Shown piece after piece: positions 23,290 through 35,559 of a stretch of DNA of 64,000 bases. The notes under the pieces are model-generated. The model had not been told where the DNA came from. It saw only the letters and a program-made list of their open reading frames with translations, and ran no database searches. How positions within the stretch are numbered: the stretch's first letter is position 1; every line of letters begins with the position of its first letter. The DNA is from Tulasnella sp. 424. Lineage: Eukaryota; Basidiomycota; Agaricomycetes; Cantharellales; Tulasnellaceae. Position numbers and translations under genes: made by a program. The DNA lies in assembly GCA_019633425.1 (NCBI GenBank), contig WSUB01000153.1:32878-96877 (forward strand), given 5' to 3'.

Positions 23290-25230
23290 AGAGGGGAAAG
23301 AGTTTACAAAGATCGTAAAGTCGAGAGGCCAGCTCACCATCCACCGTGTCACCGGCCCAAAATCCTAACGCAGCAGCGGCAGCGGCGATCGCTCCAACCA
23401 GAAGGTAAGGACGACGGGATAGTCGGCGGTCTGCCGTCACCACGATGGTCATCAGAATTCTCCCGCTCATCGTCAAACACCAACCCGCGCTTCTCGTCCC
23501 AAACCGTCGTCGTCGACTCGAGCGGGTCGAGGATCGCCAGGTCTATCGCTGCTTCCGAAGGTGAACTAGACGCGGGTGGGCTCGAGTCGGACAGCGAGGG
23601 TGCAGTTGTTGGAGAGAATGCTGAAGAGGAGGATGAAGGGCGACGTCGGACGATCTGCCATCACCACCACGCCCATCAGAATTCTCCCGCTCATCATAAA
23701 CCACTAACCGGCGCTTCTCGTCCCAGACCGTTGCCGACTCGCCAGACCGCCACCCGCACCTGCTGCCAACTTTTCGTCCAAATCATCGTAAGGGTGAACG
23801 CCGCGGGGGTTAGATCCAAAATTTTGATCTTGGCAACGATTCGGGGTTTGATCTCGGGCAAGATCGACATGGCGAGAGGAGGAGGGAAGGGATGTGGAGC
23901 GGGTCGAGGCTTGCTAGTTCTATCGCTGCTGCTGCTTCTGAAGGTGAACCAGACGCGGGTGGGTTCGGGTCGGACGATGCGGTCGCGGTCGTCTGAGGGA
24001 ATGCCAAAGAAAAGGATAAAGGACCGACGTCGCGCGAAGTGGTTTGGTGCCCTGCTTCACCGTGTTCCAAGCGTTCGTAATTGGGGGTATCGTTTTGACG
24101 ACGACGATGATGACGATGGGATGGTGAGGGTGTTGATGTCGATTAGGGTGGAATAGTAATAGGTTATCCGCCTCGGTGTGCGTTAGCACAATTTCCGACC
24201 ACGGTCGACGAAGGGAATGGTGACTCCAGAGATGATGGAACAAAGAAATCCGGATCGTCTCCATCTACGAAAATTTCTCTCGTTCGCGTTTGCGTAGCGC
24301 AACCATCCTCGAGAGGTCCGCTTCCTATGTCCGATTATGATTATTGCCGCTGTTACTGTCTCCCGCTGCATTGGGTTGAGCGTGGAGGTATTGCGCACGA
24401 GCGAGAAACTCCTGTTCCGCATCGGATTGAGTGCGACTCTCCACTTCCCGCCTCCCCTTTGTCGTCCGTAGGCGGAGCAGCAGGCGCCCGACACTCCGCC
24501 TCGGACTTCCTCTCCACCTCCGCCTCGACCTCCGAGTCCAGATCTGCGCTTTCGAAATCCGACGGGGTGAATATCTGGTCGAACGTGAACCGCTCGAACG
24601 CATCGAGGGGCAAGACGGGCGCAACGATGTGGACCATGAAGTGCGCTCTGTGCATGGTGTTGTTGTATGGTGCGGTGTAATCGTCTCTGGACGCGGTGAG
24701 GTTGGGGAGGTACGCCTCGACGCTACGTTCCCTCTCTCTCCAAGTCAAGAACTTCTCCGCAGTTTCCTTCCCCAACCCTTTCGGATATACTTCATCGAAG
24801 AGCCGCTCCTTCAGTGCTCGGTGGGAGGTGGGGTGGAATGCAAAGCTCGGGAGGGGCGCTTGTTGCGGGTGAGGAGCCGGGGTGTGTTGAGAGAATTATC
24901 AGGTCCGGAGTAAAAACGTTTCGTTTGCCGTTGGATTTAAGATAGATTTGGGGTCCATATAAAGGTAAACGGGTGTGAAGTTTGTTGGTTGGGAACGTGG
25001 TTTCTGCGGGGAGCACGAGACAATTTAGCGCTCACTATCGTAGCGGTGTACAATGGAGCGGCGGTGAAGGTTGATAGCGCTCGGTTGCAAGGAAGGACGG
25101 CGGGTTGGACTTGGACTTGCTGTCGGGCTGCTGGAAACATCGGAACAATGATGACATCGTTGGGATGGTCGGGTGGACGGCCAGGCGGAGGGAGGGAAGG
25201 GTGTAGGGTGTAATCTGGCGGTCGAGGTCG
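23290..25230 (-). pseudogene. Gene B, copy 3
   Basis: Keeps all diagnostic blocks: QQAPLPSFAFHPTSHRALKE, ETAEKFLTWRERERSVEAYL, HIVAPVLPLDAFERFTFDQ, ADLDSEVEAEVERKSEAE, FHPNRHQHPHHP and LSLPRSKFWI-like sequence. The minus-strand region 25200-24900 corresponds to the upstream exon of copy 4, including a GTGAGCGCTAA...CCCGCAG intron-like stretch (about 25045-25008). Near the C-terminus a segment of the Ser-rich region and the DDERENS tail are duplicated (23440-23710), so this copy was rearranged internally. Confidence 0.62.
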
Positions 25231-25277
25231 TTGTTTGACGAGTAGACTCGCTTGCCAATCTTATCTCCGAGCTCCGC

Positions 25278-25923
25278 CTGGGACCCACCATACGGGTCTC
25301 AGTTAGGACCCCGAATTTAAACGCCGCCCCATACATTCTGGTGCTGGAGCTGGACAAAAAAGCACCTCCAACAGCTCGTCCCGGTGATAGGCCCCCCGCT
25401 CTCTCTTTCGTCAGTTGTGCTCTCTTATAGCAGCGGGAATCCGTACAACACCTTTTGGCCGACTCCCCTCCCCATCCCTCAGCGACATACCCACACTCAG
25501 CCTTCAAAGACCCCGACGCGCCGCAAACTACCTTCGAGCGTTTCAAACTTTCTACGCACAGCAAGCCCCCCCTACGTCCTCGAGCATTCACGCGAGTTCA
25601 CTAACACCTCTGGCTGATCCGCAACCGAAGCCGACGGAGCGAGTAGGTCCGACCGCTCATTGTCAAGCGCGGCGGCAGAGCCCAACACAAATCGATGACA
25701 CTGGCTCACTTTCACCAACCTTACATTCTCTAACGCAACATGCTGTACATTTTCATTACTTACATGTGCGGTATATATACTATGAGCTCCGAGTATCGAT
25801 GGTTTGCGGGAACTGATCGCCGTGAGCTGGCCCCTGTGAGAAGGACGACGTGAGTTTTCCAAGTCCGGCGTCGGGGCGGGGTTTGAATTCAGGTCCTAAC
25901 TGAGACCGTACGGTGAGTCCCAG
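25278..25923. mobile_element. 646-bp element with 50-bp terminal inverted repeats
   Basis: Left TIR 25278-25330 and right TIR 25873-25923 share CTGGGAC-C/T-CACC-A/G-TACGG and TCTCAGTTAGGACC, about 85-90 percent identical with two small indels. The interior holds only short frames. No clear target-site duplication is visible (left flank CTCCGC, right flank CCGTTT). It looks like a non-autonomous DNA transposon of undetermined superfamily. Confidence 0.6.
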
Positions 25924-25959
25924 CCGTTTCGACATCGAACAAATGGACGGAACGAGCCT

Positions 25960-26608
25960 AGTTGACGAGTAAAAGATACACAAAGTTCCCAGAACCTGGT
26001 AAGAATGCTAGGGTTGCCACACATCGAGCTCCAAGCAAGCATTTCCTGGTCCGCGGCAGTCAGGTCGTACTCGTCCTTGTAGGACGTGTCTCATCCACAT
26101 CCTTTCCTGACAACAAGGCAACCGTCACCCTCAGCATTATTCCTATCCTAAATGAAGACTTGAAGACTGCTAACGTCTTGCTAGCCCATTATAAAGATGG
26201 TAAGTTCATTCGACGAAAATCGTGTTGAATGGCTGCCAAACCCTGCGCGTCACGGTGTCGCAGAACCCAAGTCTTACTCAAGCATTCGCACTTCGACTCG
26301 ATTAGCCGAGGGTGAGTTCGAGATCGATGCTCGTGTTGTGACTCATGCACGTCCTTAGTGCAAACCATTCACAAAAACTTACGACGCCATTGGAGGCATT
26401 CAGCCAAAGCACAAGATGTAAGAAAATCCCTTGCTCACAGCTCAAGAAGGGTGATCTTGTTGCGGTAGAACTAGCAATCAAGAAGTGGTTCCGCTCCGGG
26501 GAAACGGCCGAACATGGGCCTTACAACTTGCCTACTCCGCAAAGGGACCCGACGGACGAGGCGGGGGTCGACGGCGCGACAGCCGGTCCCGATCATGAAT
26601 ACGCTTAG
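25960..26608 (+). pseudogene. Fragment of an unrecognised multi-exon gene
   Basis: Protein-like stretches in fungal codon style: RYTKFPEPGKNARVATH and SIIPILNEDLKTANVLLAHY (25975-26200), a GTAAGT...CGCAG intron, SYSSIRTSTRLAE (about 26270-26310), a GTGAGT...CCTTAG intron, FTKTYDAIGGIQPKHKM (about 26365-26418), a GTAAG...CACAG intron, then LKKGDLVAVELAIKKWFR (26440-26495) and a stop at 26606. The exons do not join in one frame with the visible splice sites, so I regard it as decayed or wrongly delimited. I know no function for this motif set. Confidence 0.45.
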
Positions 26609-28030
26609 TACTTCCTTTCATTACTCTTTGAGCTCGATCGGTTAGATAAGGATGATGTATGATTACCAAATGGTGTGTGTATGTATCGAGAATCGTAACC
26701 ACTTTCAGCAAGTCATACTGAACTGTTCTGGGACCCCGCGCGAAGACGTCGCCGTACCCATATAATGTATTTAGTGCAAGTAATAGCTTTGATGTAAATA
26801 CCAAGTTCACATTATTGATATCTAGGTGTTGTCTACCCTTGGGAATGACCTCAGTTTGCGATGGGCGGGATGGGGCGCAGGACGCGGTGCAGCGAACTTC
26901 TCGATCATCGATGCGTGGATTTTCTGATGGGCGCCGGCGTACCTGATCCACCACTCCGTTGTACCAAAGCTCATTTTGGACAGACCCGCTTCACCACCCA
27001 CGCCTACCTCGGCCACTTCATCGTATCGCGTGTTTCTATGATGAATATCACGGCGAGTTAGCATGCGTGTAGGGTGCGAGCGTTGATTTTTTTGAAAGTG
27101 CCGCTGCTCAGTCCCCGACTCTACTACGTAGGGTGATTGTACGTTTCACTGGATGGGATTTCCACCCAGTGGCTGGCTTATCTTGGCGTCCGCTCAACTC
27201 ACGCACCAATGGAGTGATCTTCCTTATCTAAACTCAGCTATTATCTCATCATACATGACGAGCAATGCAGATCGTTGTTTCATGTTTTGACCCCATACTG
27301 CCGGTCTCCAGGTATGAATCGGGTCTGAAACATAGCTAGGCATTCATTACATAGACGACGCAGACTAGCAAAGTTTAATATTGATCACCTCGCTGAAGAT
27401 TGTCTTGGGAAACACCGTGACCCCAGAGGGCTCCCTCGTTTCCCTGACCAAGGTCCTCAAGTGAAATGGGATGAAATGACGATGCCTGAACGATAAAGCG
27501 GCTACGATGTATGCTGCCCCAAGTGCTAATGATGAGGATGGTGCCCTCGTGCTACAAATCGCTGCTGATAACGTCTACTGTCAACCAGGCCTCGCACGTC
27601 ACCAAAGGGGCCGGTCTGCGTGTCTTCGGAATTGCTTAGAGCCCCGGCGAAGCTCGTACACTATCCATTTTCCCTGTCTTCTCTGGCGTTCTGCTCTGTC
27701 ATCGCGGGATCACCGCACCAAATTCAAACCATTCTCAGGTCATTTTCTAGGAGGAAGCTCATATGATGCTGGGCAAGGGTGCGGCGTTACGCTATTCACG
27801 TGCAAGCGGTTTAGATTACGGACTTCTGCTTTATATTTAAGCTTTCCTTTCGATGGAACTTCCAAAACCTTGCGCCGATGGTTGCGCCTACGTATTCTCA
27901 CCACTTCCACCCCTAAATTGTCTTGGGGGTACTCTCCCGCGATGAGTGAGCCGCGGAGAAGACTATTTTGTTCTGTAATGCTGATGGGGTAAAATACTGA
28001 GGGAATGGCGTCTGTGCCGCGACGGGATCT
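26609..28030. other. Intergenic, no supported gene
   Basis: Only short, mutually overlapping frames with no motif. A 160-residue open frame at 27507-27992 has no recognisable features and no family resemblance, so it is not called as a gene. Confidence 0.4.
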
Positions 28031-29302
28031 GATCCACTGCTGGGAAGCCCACCATGACGTCCCTGGAAACTCCCGCTACCCTTCACCTTGTGACGTTAAG
28101 CCACATATACATACATCTATCGCCCGCATACGATTGGTATTTACCGTTGGTCATCGTCACTCTCGCTGATAACGCGCTAATCGGGACGGCCCGCTCTAGT
28201 CCCCGTAGCCCTGGGATCTCGGTGATTTCGAACAATCTGCGTTTCAACGCGCAGTGTCAACTGCCCGCATTGTTTTGAAGATGGGTAAATGAAACTATGC
28301 CTTGAGGGCTAGGGTTGGGCTATGGGAGGCGGGCTAACCTATCACGGGAGGGAAGAGACGGAGTGGAGCTTGATCACGATGTATCCCGGAGATCTATCTA
28401 CGGCTGAAGCACAGTTTCTCCAATATAGGCAGGTAGGATCTCCAATGCTGGAGAAGAACGATTGCCATTCACCGAGTTGCTCACAATTTTGGGCTACTAT
28501 CAAGTTGGTGATGTGCACTGCCTGGCACATGGTGCTGTTTGCTGCAATCGGTTGCCGCAATCTTCGGTCACGGGACTTCTTCGAATAGCCGCGCAAGGTC
28601 CTCAAACAGCCTCCGAGCCAACAAAGTTCACTACCCTTGCTTCGCTGGATGAAAGCTCCGTCCTACGTAGGGGTAAGAAGAGAAGTGTATAGCAATACTA
28701 TGTAATTCAATATCTACCAGCAACCTCTTCACCCGGCAAATTCTTCTTTTCGTAAATGGGGCAGGAGAAACTCAACGGTGTCTATCCACGAACAAAATGC
28801 CCAAAATAAAATGAGGCAACTGGACAACCCGAATGAAGTAGGAATGGATCAAAATAGTATGCGTCATGATACTCCCCATCTGGAGGTGGTGGTTGGAGCG
28901 CATGTAGGATCCAAACTCAACGGCGCCTTCTCAGCGACGACCGTGCCGAAGTGGGATCTGATTATGAGGAGGTTAGTTGCTTGTACTCATTCACCGATTT
29001 GCTTCAGTCTAGCCCGAATTGTCTGTTCTTAGGCAAATAGTAGTGGCGTGGGAGGTCAATTGCTGCAATATCGGTTCGAGGATATCGGGTCACCGTGCAG
29101 GATGCCGAGCTAGGCGAGCTTCCTCGCACACTAACCATCAAAGGATTTGATATTGATTTGCTAAGAAAACTCCGCTGTACGCGGGGGTACAGGGAGAAGC
29201 CCATAAAACCCAACAGCTGCTGAATACCCCTTCACTCAGCTCAACCTCTTCGTTTCACTATCACTCACCGTTGACAACTTTTTCTCTACGTCTCGTTCAG
29301 AC
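28031..29302 (+). repeat. E module, copy 4
   Basis: Begins with the CCACCATGACG and CATATACATACATCTATCGCCCGCATACG landmarks also seen near 56120-56210 and in the inverted-repeat arms, and continues to gene A copy 4. The TATA box is changed to CATAAAA (29209-29215). Confidence 0.7.
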
Positions 29303-30290
29303 ATGATTACTACGGTGCAGCTACGACCCGACCAGCCCTCTTTGGTCCCTCCTATCACCCATCCTCTGTTTAATGAGCAAGCCGACCAGAAGGACGTCGA
29401 CATGATATGGTTCATTGCGTAAGCACCACCTTCACCGTAATCAATGCTGCCCTTACTCAGTGCTTGTCATTATCCATTACGTTCGCGTCAGGGGGGCATT
29501 TCGACTGGAGGCATATCGCCCACTAACGTTCCACGAAATATTTTGGCTCATCAAGGAACACCAGCCATGGAAGATACATGAGAGCCGGGGACCGAAGAGG
29601 GGAGACTCTGCGAAGGTAGACAGTGACGTCGCGGCAATTGTCGGCCGTGCAGGGCTCTGATTCCCACATGTTAGAACAACATACGATTCATTTTGACAAG
29701 GTCCCCAGCATTTGATCATGACAGGGCCGGTCATTGGTACATGAATGGAATGCCCCTTGTACGGACCAAAGACATGTTGCAAAAGTGGCTAACGAAGTCC
29801 ACACTAGCCGTGACAGATAAAGAAAATCAGGCATTCTGGTAAGCCCCTTCTCGGCATTTAAGATCTGGGAGCTGATATCCGGCCAGTGATTGGGTGGACG
29901 ACTTGTTCGCACTACCAGTGGGACCGCGAAACGGATCTGCTCTCCCGTATCCGTTGCACAACTGGGCCCACGACCCCACGAGTTTGACACCACTCGAAAA
30001 TAGCACAGAGAGAAACGGAGGCGTTATCCGACACAGGTCTCATGAACGATGGCCTCCTTTCTGGGTCGGTGTTTGGGCTGGCTCGTCTCGGTCCCGTCCA
30101 CTTCCCTGAAGAAGCTTGAACGTGGGCTTCGGCTTCTTGGTACCAGCCGCCTGGAGCGCTGTTACCTTCCCATATCAAGGTCCCGTTGCTATAGCTTGGA
30201 GGAAATTTCATGTATTTTGTACGTTGGAGCTGGAAATTTTGGTTAAAAAAAGGTCATATGTATGTTATGTAGATCGATCGGGTTCGGTTT
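29303..30290 (+). pseudogene. Gene A, copy 4
   Basis: Exon 1 MITTVQLRPDQPSLVPPIT to DMIWFIA; then SVLVIIHYVRVRGAFRLEAY, LTFHEIFWLIKEHQPWKI; then HWYMNGMPLVRTKDMLQKW; intron 29840-29885; then DWVDDLFALPVGPRNGS and HERWPPFWVGVWAGSSRSRP. The second block ends in a stop (VGRAGL). A stop also follows KKLERG-type sequence. It is among the better preserved copies but is not open throughout. Confidence 0.6.
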
Positions 30291-30469
30291 TGCTTCGGAA
30301 CAAAAGCATCGGAGGAGCTCTTTCTGTCGTTATCTTTGTGAATGGAACATTCTGAATTGCTGTTCCATCGGTGTGACCCAGGGTTGTTTGCCAAAGGCAA
30401 ACAACAATCCAATTTCCCACACATGTGAACAAATTTATCATCAAGTCGTCAACATCTCAAAAAGAAACC

Positions 30470-32506
30470 ACAGGGGCGACAAAGAATAAACAACACACCA
30501 AAAGAGAGCTGGGGGGCACCGAAAGAGTCCACAGGAGCCCAGCTCGACCATCAACCGTCACTCCAGCCCAAAACCCTAACGCAGCAGCGGCAGCAGCAGC
30601 GATCGCTCCGACCGCAGGCAAAGACAACATGATAGTCGCCGGTCTGCCATCACCACCACCACCACCACGTCCACCAGAATTCTCCCGCTCATCGTCGACC
30701 ACCACCAGTCGGCGCTTCTCGTCCCAAATCTGGCCACCCGCACCCGCACCCGCACCCGAGGCCAGTTTTCGTCCAAGTCGCCCGAATGACGCGGTAAAGT
30801 AAACGTCGCGGGTAAGATCTAGAATTTGATCTTGGCGACGATTCGGGTTTTTATCTCGGATAAAATCGACAAGGCGAGGGAGAGGAGGGAAGGGTGTGGA
30901 GCCGGTCGAGGCTTGCTAGGTCTATCGCTCCTTCTGAAGGTGAGCCTGTAGCAGGTGGGTTCGGGTCGGACGATGCGGTTGCGGTCGTCGCCGGGAATGC
31001 CGAAGAAGAGGACAAAGGACCGACGTCGGACGAAGCGGTTTGGCAACCTGCTTCACCGTGTTCCAAGGGTTCGTAATCGGAAGTATCGTTTTGATGATGA
31101 TGATGAGGGGGGAGGTGGTGTTGATGCTGATTAGGGTGGAATAGTAATAGGTTATGCGCCTCAGTGTGCGTTAGCACGACTTCCGACCACGGTTGACGAA
31201 GGGAATGGTGACTCCGAAAATGGTGGGGCGGGAAGGCCGGATCGTCTCCATCCGCGAAAAGTGCTCTGGTTCGCGCTTGCGCAGGGCAACCACCCTCGAA
31301 AGGTCCGCTTCCCGTGTCCGGTTATTGGCGCTCTCACTTTCGCCGTATGGAGGTACTGCGTGCGAGCGAGTAAACCCCCCTGAGCATCGGATTGAGCAGG
31401 TCTCCACATCCGCCTCCCCTTCGTCGTCCGTTGGCGGAGCAGTACGCGCCCTATTCTCCGCCTCGGACTCCCTCTCCACCTCCGCTTCAACCTCTGAGTC
31501 TAAATCCGCGCTTTCGAAATCCGACGGGGTGAAAATCTGGTCGAACTTGAACCGCTCTCGAGGGGTAAGACGGGCGCAACGATGTGGTCCATGAATTGCG
31601 CTCCGTGCATGGTGTTGTTGTGTGGTGGGGGTGTAATCGTCTCTGGACGCGTTGAGGTTGAGGAGGTACGCTTCGACGATACCTTCTCTCTCTCTCCAAG
31701 TCAAGAACTTCTCCGCAGCTCTGTCCTCAGCCTTTTCAGATTCACTCCATCGCAAGCCATTCTTTTAGTGCTCGGTGGGACGTCGGGAGGAACGTGAAGT
31801 TAGGGAGGGGCGCTTGTTGCGGGCGAGGTGAGTTCGAGATAGGCTGAGGAGTCGGGGTATTGAAGGCGCCCGCGAGTGAATATCTCCTCCTCCTCCTCCT
31901 CCTCGTCGGTATGGCGAAGCGCGTCGGGGATATTGAAGTTGGTGGTGAGATATCCTAGAAGACGCGCGATGTAGGGATTGAACTCTTGAGTCGTTGAAGT
32001 AATCAGGTGAATGGTGTCGTCTACGCCGTTGCTGTTGTGGGAAAAAAGGGCATTGCAGGGATGTTGGGATAACTCGAAGGTCTGGTTCAGTAGAGACGTT
32101 TCGATTGCTGTTGAATATAAGATAGATGAAAGATAAACGAGTGTGAAGTTTGTTAGTGGAACCGTGATTTCTGCAGGGGGAGCACGAGACAATTAGCGCT
32201 CACGAGGTGACGGCGCCACCATCGCAGCGGTGGACAATGGAGCGGTGAAGGGTAGGGGTCGATGGACAGGTTCACTGAAGCGGTTGAAGAGTGTACGGTT
32301 GTTAGATGTAGTAGCCTGGTCGACGTCGCGGAAAGGCTGTTAACGTTGAATTGCGGCCAGGATGGAATCGAGAACTTGAGAAGGCTCGGGGGGGGGGAGG
32401 AAGTGATATCAGACTCTGTATGACGACAACTGTTCGGCGGTTTGATTGTTGCTGCTCGCCTCGTCGGATTCGTCTCAGCCATCGAGTCGCATGATCTTGA
32501 GCCCAT
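30470..32506 (-). pseudogene. Gene B, copy 4 (most complete copy)
   Basis: The minus-strand ATG at 32506 begins MGSRSCDSMAETNPTRRAA; FSIPSWPQFNVNSLSATSTR follows. A short intron with GTGAGC donor and CTGCAG acceptor lies about 32203-32171. The next exon has EITVPLTNFTLVYLSSIL, NQTFELSQHPCNALFSHN, FNPYIARLLGYLTTNFNIPD, a run of nine Glu-rich residues (GAG repeat, 31890-31910), then all later blocks to VWDEKRRLVVVDDERENS and a C-terminal hydrophobic tail LSLPAVGAIAAAAAAALGF. This suggests a protein of roughly 600-650 aa, acidic and disordered in the middle, with a possible C-terminal membrane anchor. Frameshifts separate several blocks. Function unknown. Confidence 0.65.
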
Positions 32507-32869
32507 TTCTCCCTTTTCGCCTGAAGTGGTTTAGGAGGGGAGGGACGTGAGTCTAGGTAAAAATCAAAGCCTTCTCAACCACCATTCCCACGGTTCGCCA
32601 CTTCTCCCAACTTGCAACGTCGCCGTTCCAGCGACAGAGGGTGGGTTGCTCGGTCCGAATCTCTTAAAAGGTTTGTTCAAATGTCTGCGTTGTCCGTGAG
32701 CAGGCGAATCAGTCTGAATTTCGACAGGAAGGCGTAGCCCAAGTCCCACCGGGAGCAGTTGTACCCCAGAAATCCGTCAAGGTGAATCATTATGACTTTC
32801 TTAGGATTTTACATCCTTAAAAGCATTCGTTCGTCCATTTTTAGCTTAATTAGAACTATATACGTTGCG

Positions 32870-33724
32870 GATGAAGTGGGCAAACTCTTCGGCGGCTGGC
32901 TCTCCCGGCTTCCACACTCGTTCAAGCTTCTTCCGGATAGTGGACGGGACCGCGACGAGCCAGCTCGAAGATCCATCTAGGAGACCATCGCTCATGAAAC
33001 CTTTCGACGTGTCTGATAACACCTTCGTTGCTCTCTGTGGTACTGTCGAATAATGCTAACTCCGTGGGTCGCGGGGGAAGGCAATTGGACTCCGTTCCGT
33101 TAAACAGTGCAAATAATTGGTCCGTGTAATCCCTGACACGGATATCAGCTCCTGAGTTTTAAAATACGACGAAGGTGCTTACGTATATTCCCGCTTTTCT
33201 GCATCAGCCATGATCGGTGCGGACTCCTCCAGCAGCGTAGGTAACAGGCTCGGGGTCCGGACGAGAGGATTTTCGGTCATGCTCCAGTGATCGGACCTGT
33301 CATGGTCAAATGCTGGGGATTTTGTTAAAATCCTTCGTAGGGCGCGCTGATATAAGGGAATCAGTGCGTTTCATTGCAGACAATTGATGTGACGTCACTA
33401 GCTACCTCTGCGGCGACTCTTTTACTCGGCCCCTGGCACTCATATACTCTCCATGGCTGGGGTTCCTTAACGGAATCCCTTATTTCCTGGACCGTTCTTG
33501 GGGCACGAGGTTCTTCCAGATGTAACACCCCCCTGACGCGGACATCATGGATTCTAACAGGTACTGAGTAAGACTGACATTGCTGGTTACCAGCATGCAG
33601 AGGATGGTACATACGCGATCAACCATATCATCTCCCTCAAGTCGCCTTCCTGGCTAAAAACAGAATGGGTGATAGAAGGAGTCGAAAAGGGCTCGTCGGG
33701 TCGTAGCTGCGCTGCAGTAATCAC
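32870..33724 (-). pseudogene. Gene A, copy 5 (inverted), start codon lost
   Basis: The minus-strand start position 33724 reads GTG instead of ATG, followed by the usual ITAAQLRPDEPF. Later blocks PVRIHDVRVRGVLHLEE, IRDSVKEPQPWRVYECQGP and RKKLERVWKPGEP-like sequence are recognisable. The copy ends near 32870 in the usual last exon. Confidence 0.6.
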
Positions 33725-34660
33725 GTTCGCACGAGACGTAGAGGGTAAAGCTACAAATGATGAGTGAAACGAAGAGGATGAGCTGGCTGAAGGGGTATTT
33801 AGCAGATGTCGTACTTATATGCAAGACTTGGTCGTTGCTAGACCTCTCGCTAGACCTCTACGTAGAACGTAGCTTTGTTCAGTAAATCAAAAGCAATCAA
33901 TTTTTGCTATTTGTTAGGTAGTGCGCGAAGAAACGCTCGCCTAGTTCAGCTTTCTGCAGGACGACCTGACCCCGTGAATCAGTATTGCGGCAATCGGCCA
34001 CTCATGCGACTGCCATAGCTGGAAGCCTTCCAGGAACCACGAGACTGAAGCAAAATTCGAGCAACTCGATGAATGCGCACGGGCAATTGACCGTCGCAAG
34101 GCCAGGAACCACACGGAGGCGCTCGTTGGAGAGGGGCTGCCGATATTGTATTGACTATCTTTCAACAATCTGCGTCTCAGCGCTTGCAAGTACCGACTGT
34201 CTGGTCGTTGGACAGGCATTGAATGACATTGGACCCCTAACCTTGTATAGCTAGTCAATCTACGCTCGTAGTGTTTATGGCTAGACACTGTCTGGGTCTC
34301 TCTTGCCCCTCTGGGGGAGGGATGGGCTGATTGAAGAGGGTTTCTGTATATCTCGAGACCCGGTTGTGGAACTTCTCCACGTACCCCCGTATAGCAAATC
34401 AAGGGTAACTACTTTCTGAACCTTCTTGGTTAGGGCGCAAAGAAGTACTCGCTTAGCTCGTGTGTTTGCGCAACGACCTGACATCCCGTGAACCGATGTT
34501 GCGACAATTATCCATCCATGCGACTGCCATAACTAGAAGCCTTGTCTGGGACCGCGCAACACAGATTATATCGAAGAAGAATGTGGGCAACTCGGTAAAT
34601 GTGCATGTGCAATGACTGTCCTGACTTGGTTGGCAGCTGACTGTAAAAACCAAATCAGGA
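33725..34660 (-). repeat. E module, inverted, promoter-proximal part present twice
   Basis: Two successive inverted pieces (about 33830-34110 and 34330-34640) share the CGTAGAACG/CGTATAGC stretch, the GACCTGAC-ATCCCGTGAA stretch and CATGCGACTGCCATA. They are a tandem duplication of the region just upstream of gene A copy 5. Confidence 0.6.
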
Positions 34661-34839
34661 CGGTCCTAGGGATGCTCCCCTAATTCAGGTCTGAACTGCT
34701 GCAGCCCCATCGCGTATCGTCCTGTGAGACCTCTTCATGTCGATCACATCACAGATTCCCAGAATTGCTTTTCGTCACCTGATGGGGTGACAGGGGTCCT
34801 AGCAAACGCTGGACAACGGAACCGGCCCGGAACATGCTG

Positions 34840-35345
34840 ATTCGAAAGACCAGAGCTGGAAGGCCGTGTTACCTTTCTGTATCAAAATCTTGTTGCTGAT
34901 TCTTACGAAATTACCGTAAAGTATGGTCTATGGTTGAATCCCTGCTGTTAACTGGAAGAAACATTCTGCATTTTGGATATTGGAGCTGGAGATTATATGC
35001 GAATATGTCCTATATATCTACATAGGTAAACTCGAGCTTCATCTTGACTTACATCAGCTTCTCTCCATCGTCCGTCACCGCAGCTGTTGCAGGCATCCTA
35101 CTACTACTCTCCGCCTTGAACTCCTCCTCCACCTCCGCCTCAACCACTGAATCCAAATCCGCGCTTTTGAGTGCGAAGGAGTGAATGTTTAGTCGAATGT
35201 GGACATCTCGAACGTTTCGAGAAATAAGACGAGAAAAAGTGACGTGACCGGCACCAATGAATTGCGCTCCGTACGCAGTGTTGTTGTGCGGTGCGATCGC
35301 CTCTGGACGCGTTGAGGTGGGGCTGTCGGTCAGCTCAACGCTATG
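34840..35345. pseudogene. Cassette remnant: gene A tail (+) plus gene B fragment (-)
   Basis: 34850-35050 matches the last part of gene A (GTTACCTTTCTGTATC, TTGTTGCTGATT, ATTTTGGATATTGGAGCTGGA). Directly after, 35090-35345 matches the middle of gene B on the minus strand (the Glu/Glu-rich block, the FTFDQ region and the MHGAQF region, all frameshifted). It ends about 215 bp before the start codon of the intact kinase-TPR gene. Confidence 0.6.
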
Positions 35346-35457
35346 TTTGGGTCTCGTTACTCTGTAAAGTCACACCAACCGTGAGACATAGATTCAGCCG
35401 CTTTTTAGACCTAGCGTGGAAGAAACCGCTTTTGGTCCAATCATCCTTAGAATTCCT

Positions 35458-35470
35458 CCCCCCCCCCCCC
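35458..35470. repeat. C13 homopolymer in the kinase-TPR promoter
   Basis: Thirteen consecutive C about 90 bp before the ATG at 35560. The following 90 bp are pyrimidine-rich (CTTCCTCTACCTTTTTCTACC), a usual pattern just upstream of fungal genes. Confidence 0.8.
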
Positions 35471-35559
35471 GTCTCTGTTCATCATAAGCCCTCGCCCCAT
35501 AACTTCCTCTACCTTTTTCTACCTGATCATCTTCAACGGTACATTACACTCAGCTCAAC

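Noticed and set aside
25025..25591. 188-residue minus-strand open frame
   Set aside because: It runs across the border between the TIR element and gene B upstream sequence, so it is a composite of unrelated parts.
27507..27992. 161-residue open frame
   Set aside because: No motif, unusual composition and no splice-consistent neighbours; likely a chance frame.
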